DNA of 64,000 nucleotides from Raffaelea ambrosiae. Lineage: Eukaryota > Ascomycota > Sordariomycetes > Ophiostomatales > Ophiostomataceae. A model generated the notes under the pieces. The model had not been told where the DNA came from and did no database searches. It saw only the letters and a program-made list of their open reading frames with translations. The stretch is taken from NCBI GenBank assembly GCA_002778195.1, contig PCDI01000003.1:1526295-1590294 (forward strand), in the 5' to 3' direction. A program made the translations under genes and the position numbers. This document shows positions 63,002 through 64,000 of the stretch, piece after piece. The stretch's first letter is position 1. Each line of letters starts with the position of its first letter.

Positions 63002-64000
63002 GGTCGAAAGCCCGCGCTCGCTAAAAAAAGAGGGAAATGTCGCGATGTTCCCTGCTGCTGCTGCTGTGGTGCGCAGGACGATGCATTCGGGTGCATTTGC
63101 GGTGGTGTTCGTCGATCCAGTTCGCTCCTGTCGTCCCGGACGCTAAGGCTTGACAGCCGTTCGTCCCCTTTAATGGAAGGAAGAGTAAAAAAGAAAATAA
63201 GCTGTCGCGCCATTCCACTCGCTTGAGATTCGCTTGGGATGGACTTTGTACTTGTACCCTTGTAGTTATGTGCCATCCTGATAAGGCAAGAGAACAGCGA
63301 CAACCAGCGCTAGAACACGCGCTAATCACTGTTGCCCGTAAATTGGCAGTGGCCTCTCCCCTCAACCCACCCCCAACCCCCACCCCATGCGTTGCCTCTC
63401 CTCTCTTCTCCAGCTGTTTATTAATGCCAACTATGTCATCCCGCGGCGCCCCAAAACAGGTAAACTGCGGTGTACATCAAAGCAAGTCTCTCGGGCCCTT
63501 TTTCGATTTTTTTTTTTAACAAATTTTTTTTCTTCTTTTTCTTTTTCCTTTCTCTTCCTCTTCTACTTCCTTTTTTCCTCTTTTTCCCGCTCGCCTCCCT
63601 TTGCCGCTACCCGAAGCTCGCAGGCCGTGCGCAAGGAGGTAGGCAGAACATAAATACCCACCTGCCCGATTATCTTGTCGTCAAGAGATAGGGCGAGTCC
63701 TGGCCGACTCTCAACGTATTGTGGAAATGATCTGGGGGCGTTTTCGCAGCTCTGCCTCAAGCTCAACTTGGCAACTTCTTCCTGTGGCTGGAGTGCAGGC
63801 CAATCATGGCTCTGCAGCTTATCAAGTGTTGGGGTTTTGGTAGGGTTTCAGCTGTCTGGCGCTTTGACATGCTTTGTGGCGTGCTACTTACGTGCTGAGT
63901 GCTACTGAGTGGCTACTGCGTGCCGCTGGGCGTGACGGGGCCCGGCGGAGTCTGTCGAGCGGATCGCAATATCGAAAGCGCGCGCCACGCTCCCGGATTT
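63002..64000. other. Terminal region of window
   Basis: No gene supported. T-rich runs (63508-63600) dominate. A short open stretch at 63410-63465 (FINANYVIPRRPKTG) followed by a GTAAAC donor-like site could be an exon of a gene extending past the window, but this is not demonstrable. Confidence 0.45.

Noticed and set aside
1..64000. CRISPR arrays, transposases or LTR elements
   Set aside because: No spaced direct repeats, no transposase or integrase/reverse-transcriptase motifs and no terminal repeats were seen by eye on either strand.

Overview
The window is nuclear DNA of a filamentous ascomycete (Pezizomycotina, most likely Sordariomycetes; this placement is inference). The evidence is the GC-rich coding sequence, the many short 56-132 nt spliceosomal introns with GT(or GC)...CTAAC/CTAAT...AG signals, an intron-bearing tRNA-Phe, and fungal families such as Zn2Cys6 regulators, multi-LysM secreted proteins, killer-toxin-like chitinase, NACHT NLR and fungal rhodopsin-fold receptors. 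I find no prokaryotic operon logic, CRISPR array or intact transposon.

Layout. 0-5 kb: a secreted five-module LysM protein (+) and an ankyrin-tailed protein (-). 5-10 kb: a gene graveyard with an SRPK-like kinase relic and a collapsed GH18 killer-toxin-like chitinase holding a diverged internal duplicate. 10-19 kb: a full-length ABCG transporter (one intron), a secreted FAD-linked BBE-type oxidase (one intron) and a convergent aldo-keto reductase (two introns). 19.6-22.5 kb: a second graveyard with APH-kinase-like, HET-like and DHA14-type MFS relics. 23-28.5 kb: a Cys-nucleophile alpha/beta hydrolase tail-to-tail with a Zn2Cys6 regulator, then a secreted pepsin-like protease. 28.85 kb: tRNA-Phe(GAA) with an 18-nt intron. 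29.5-30.6 kb: an ankyrin protein carrying a 9-bp coding minisatellite. 31-44.6 kb is the conserved housekeeping block: a SET-domain methyltransferase, a triple-KH RNA-binding protein, the Rab geranylgeranyltransferase alpha subunit (bet4), a meiotic APC/C activator of Ama1 type and a Qc-SNARE (Syn8-like). 45-48.1 kb: two poorly recognised genes, one apparently frame-broken. 49.5-54.2 kb: a NACHT NLR with almost no N-terminal domain, divergent from an NYN-like/CCCH zinc-finger protein. 55.5-63 kb: a Dal5-type MFS permease (six exons), a short-chain dehydrogenase, small unexplained ORFs, and a six-exon rhodopsin-fold (PTH11-like) receptor.

How it fits together. The 31-44.6 kb block is core genome. 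Both flanks look accessory: surface and secreted proteins, transporters, oxidoreductases, a pathway-type regulator and decayed paralogs. No PKS, NRPS or terpene-synthase backbone is visible, so I do not call a biosynthetic cluster. The most interesting unit is the divergent NLR / NYN-CCCH pair at 49.5-54.2 kb. Its second member has the domain order of animal Regnase-type RNases (PIN/NYN plus CCCH), which suggests a possible NLR-plus-RNase pair. Other points worth checking are two GC-AG introns, a 9-nt first coding exon, a 37-nt microexon, and a chitinase relic whose catalytic motif has lost two aspartates.
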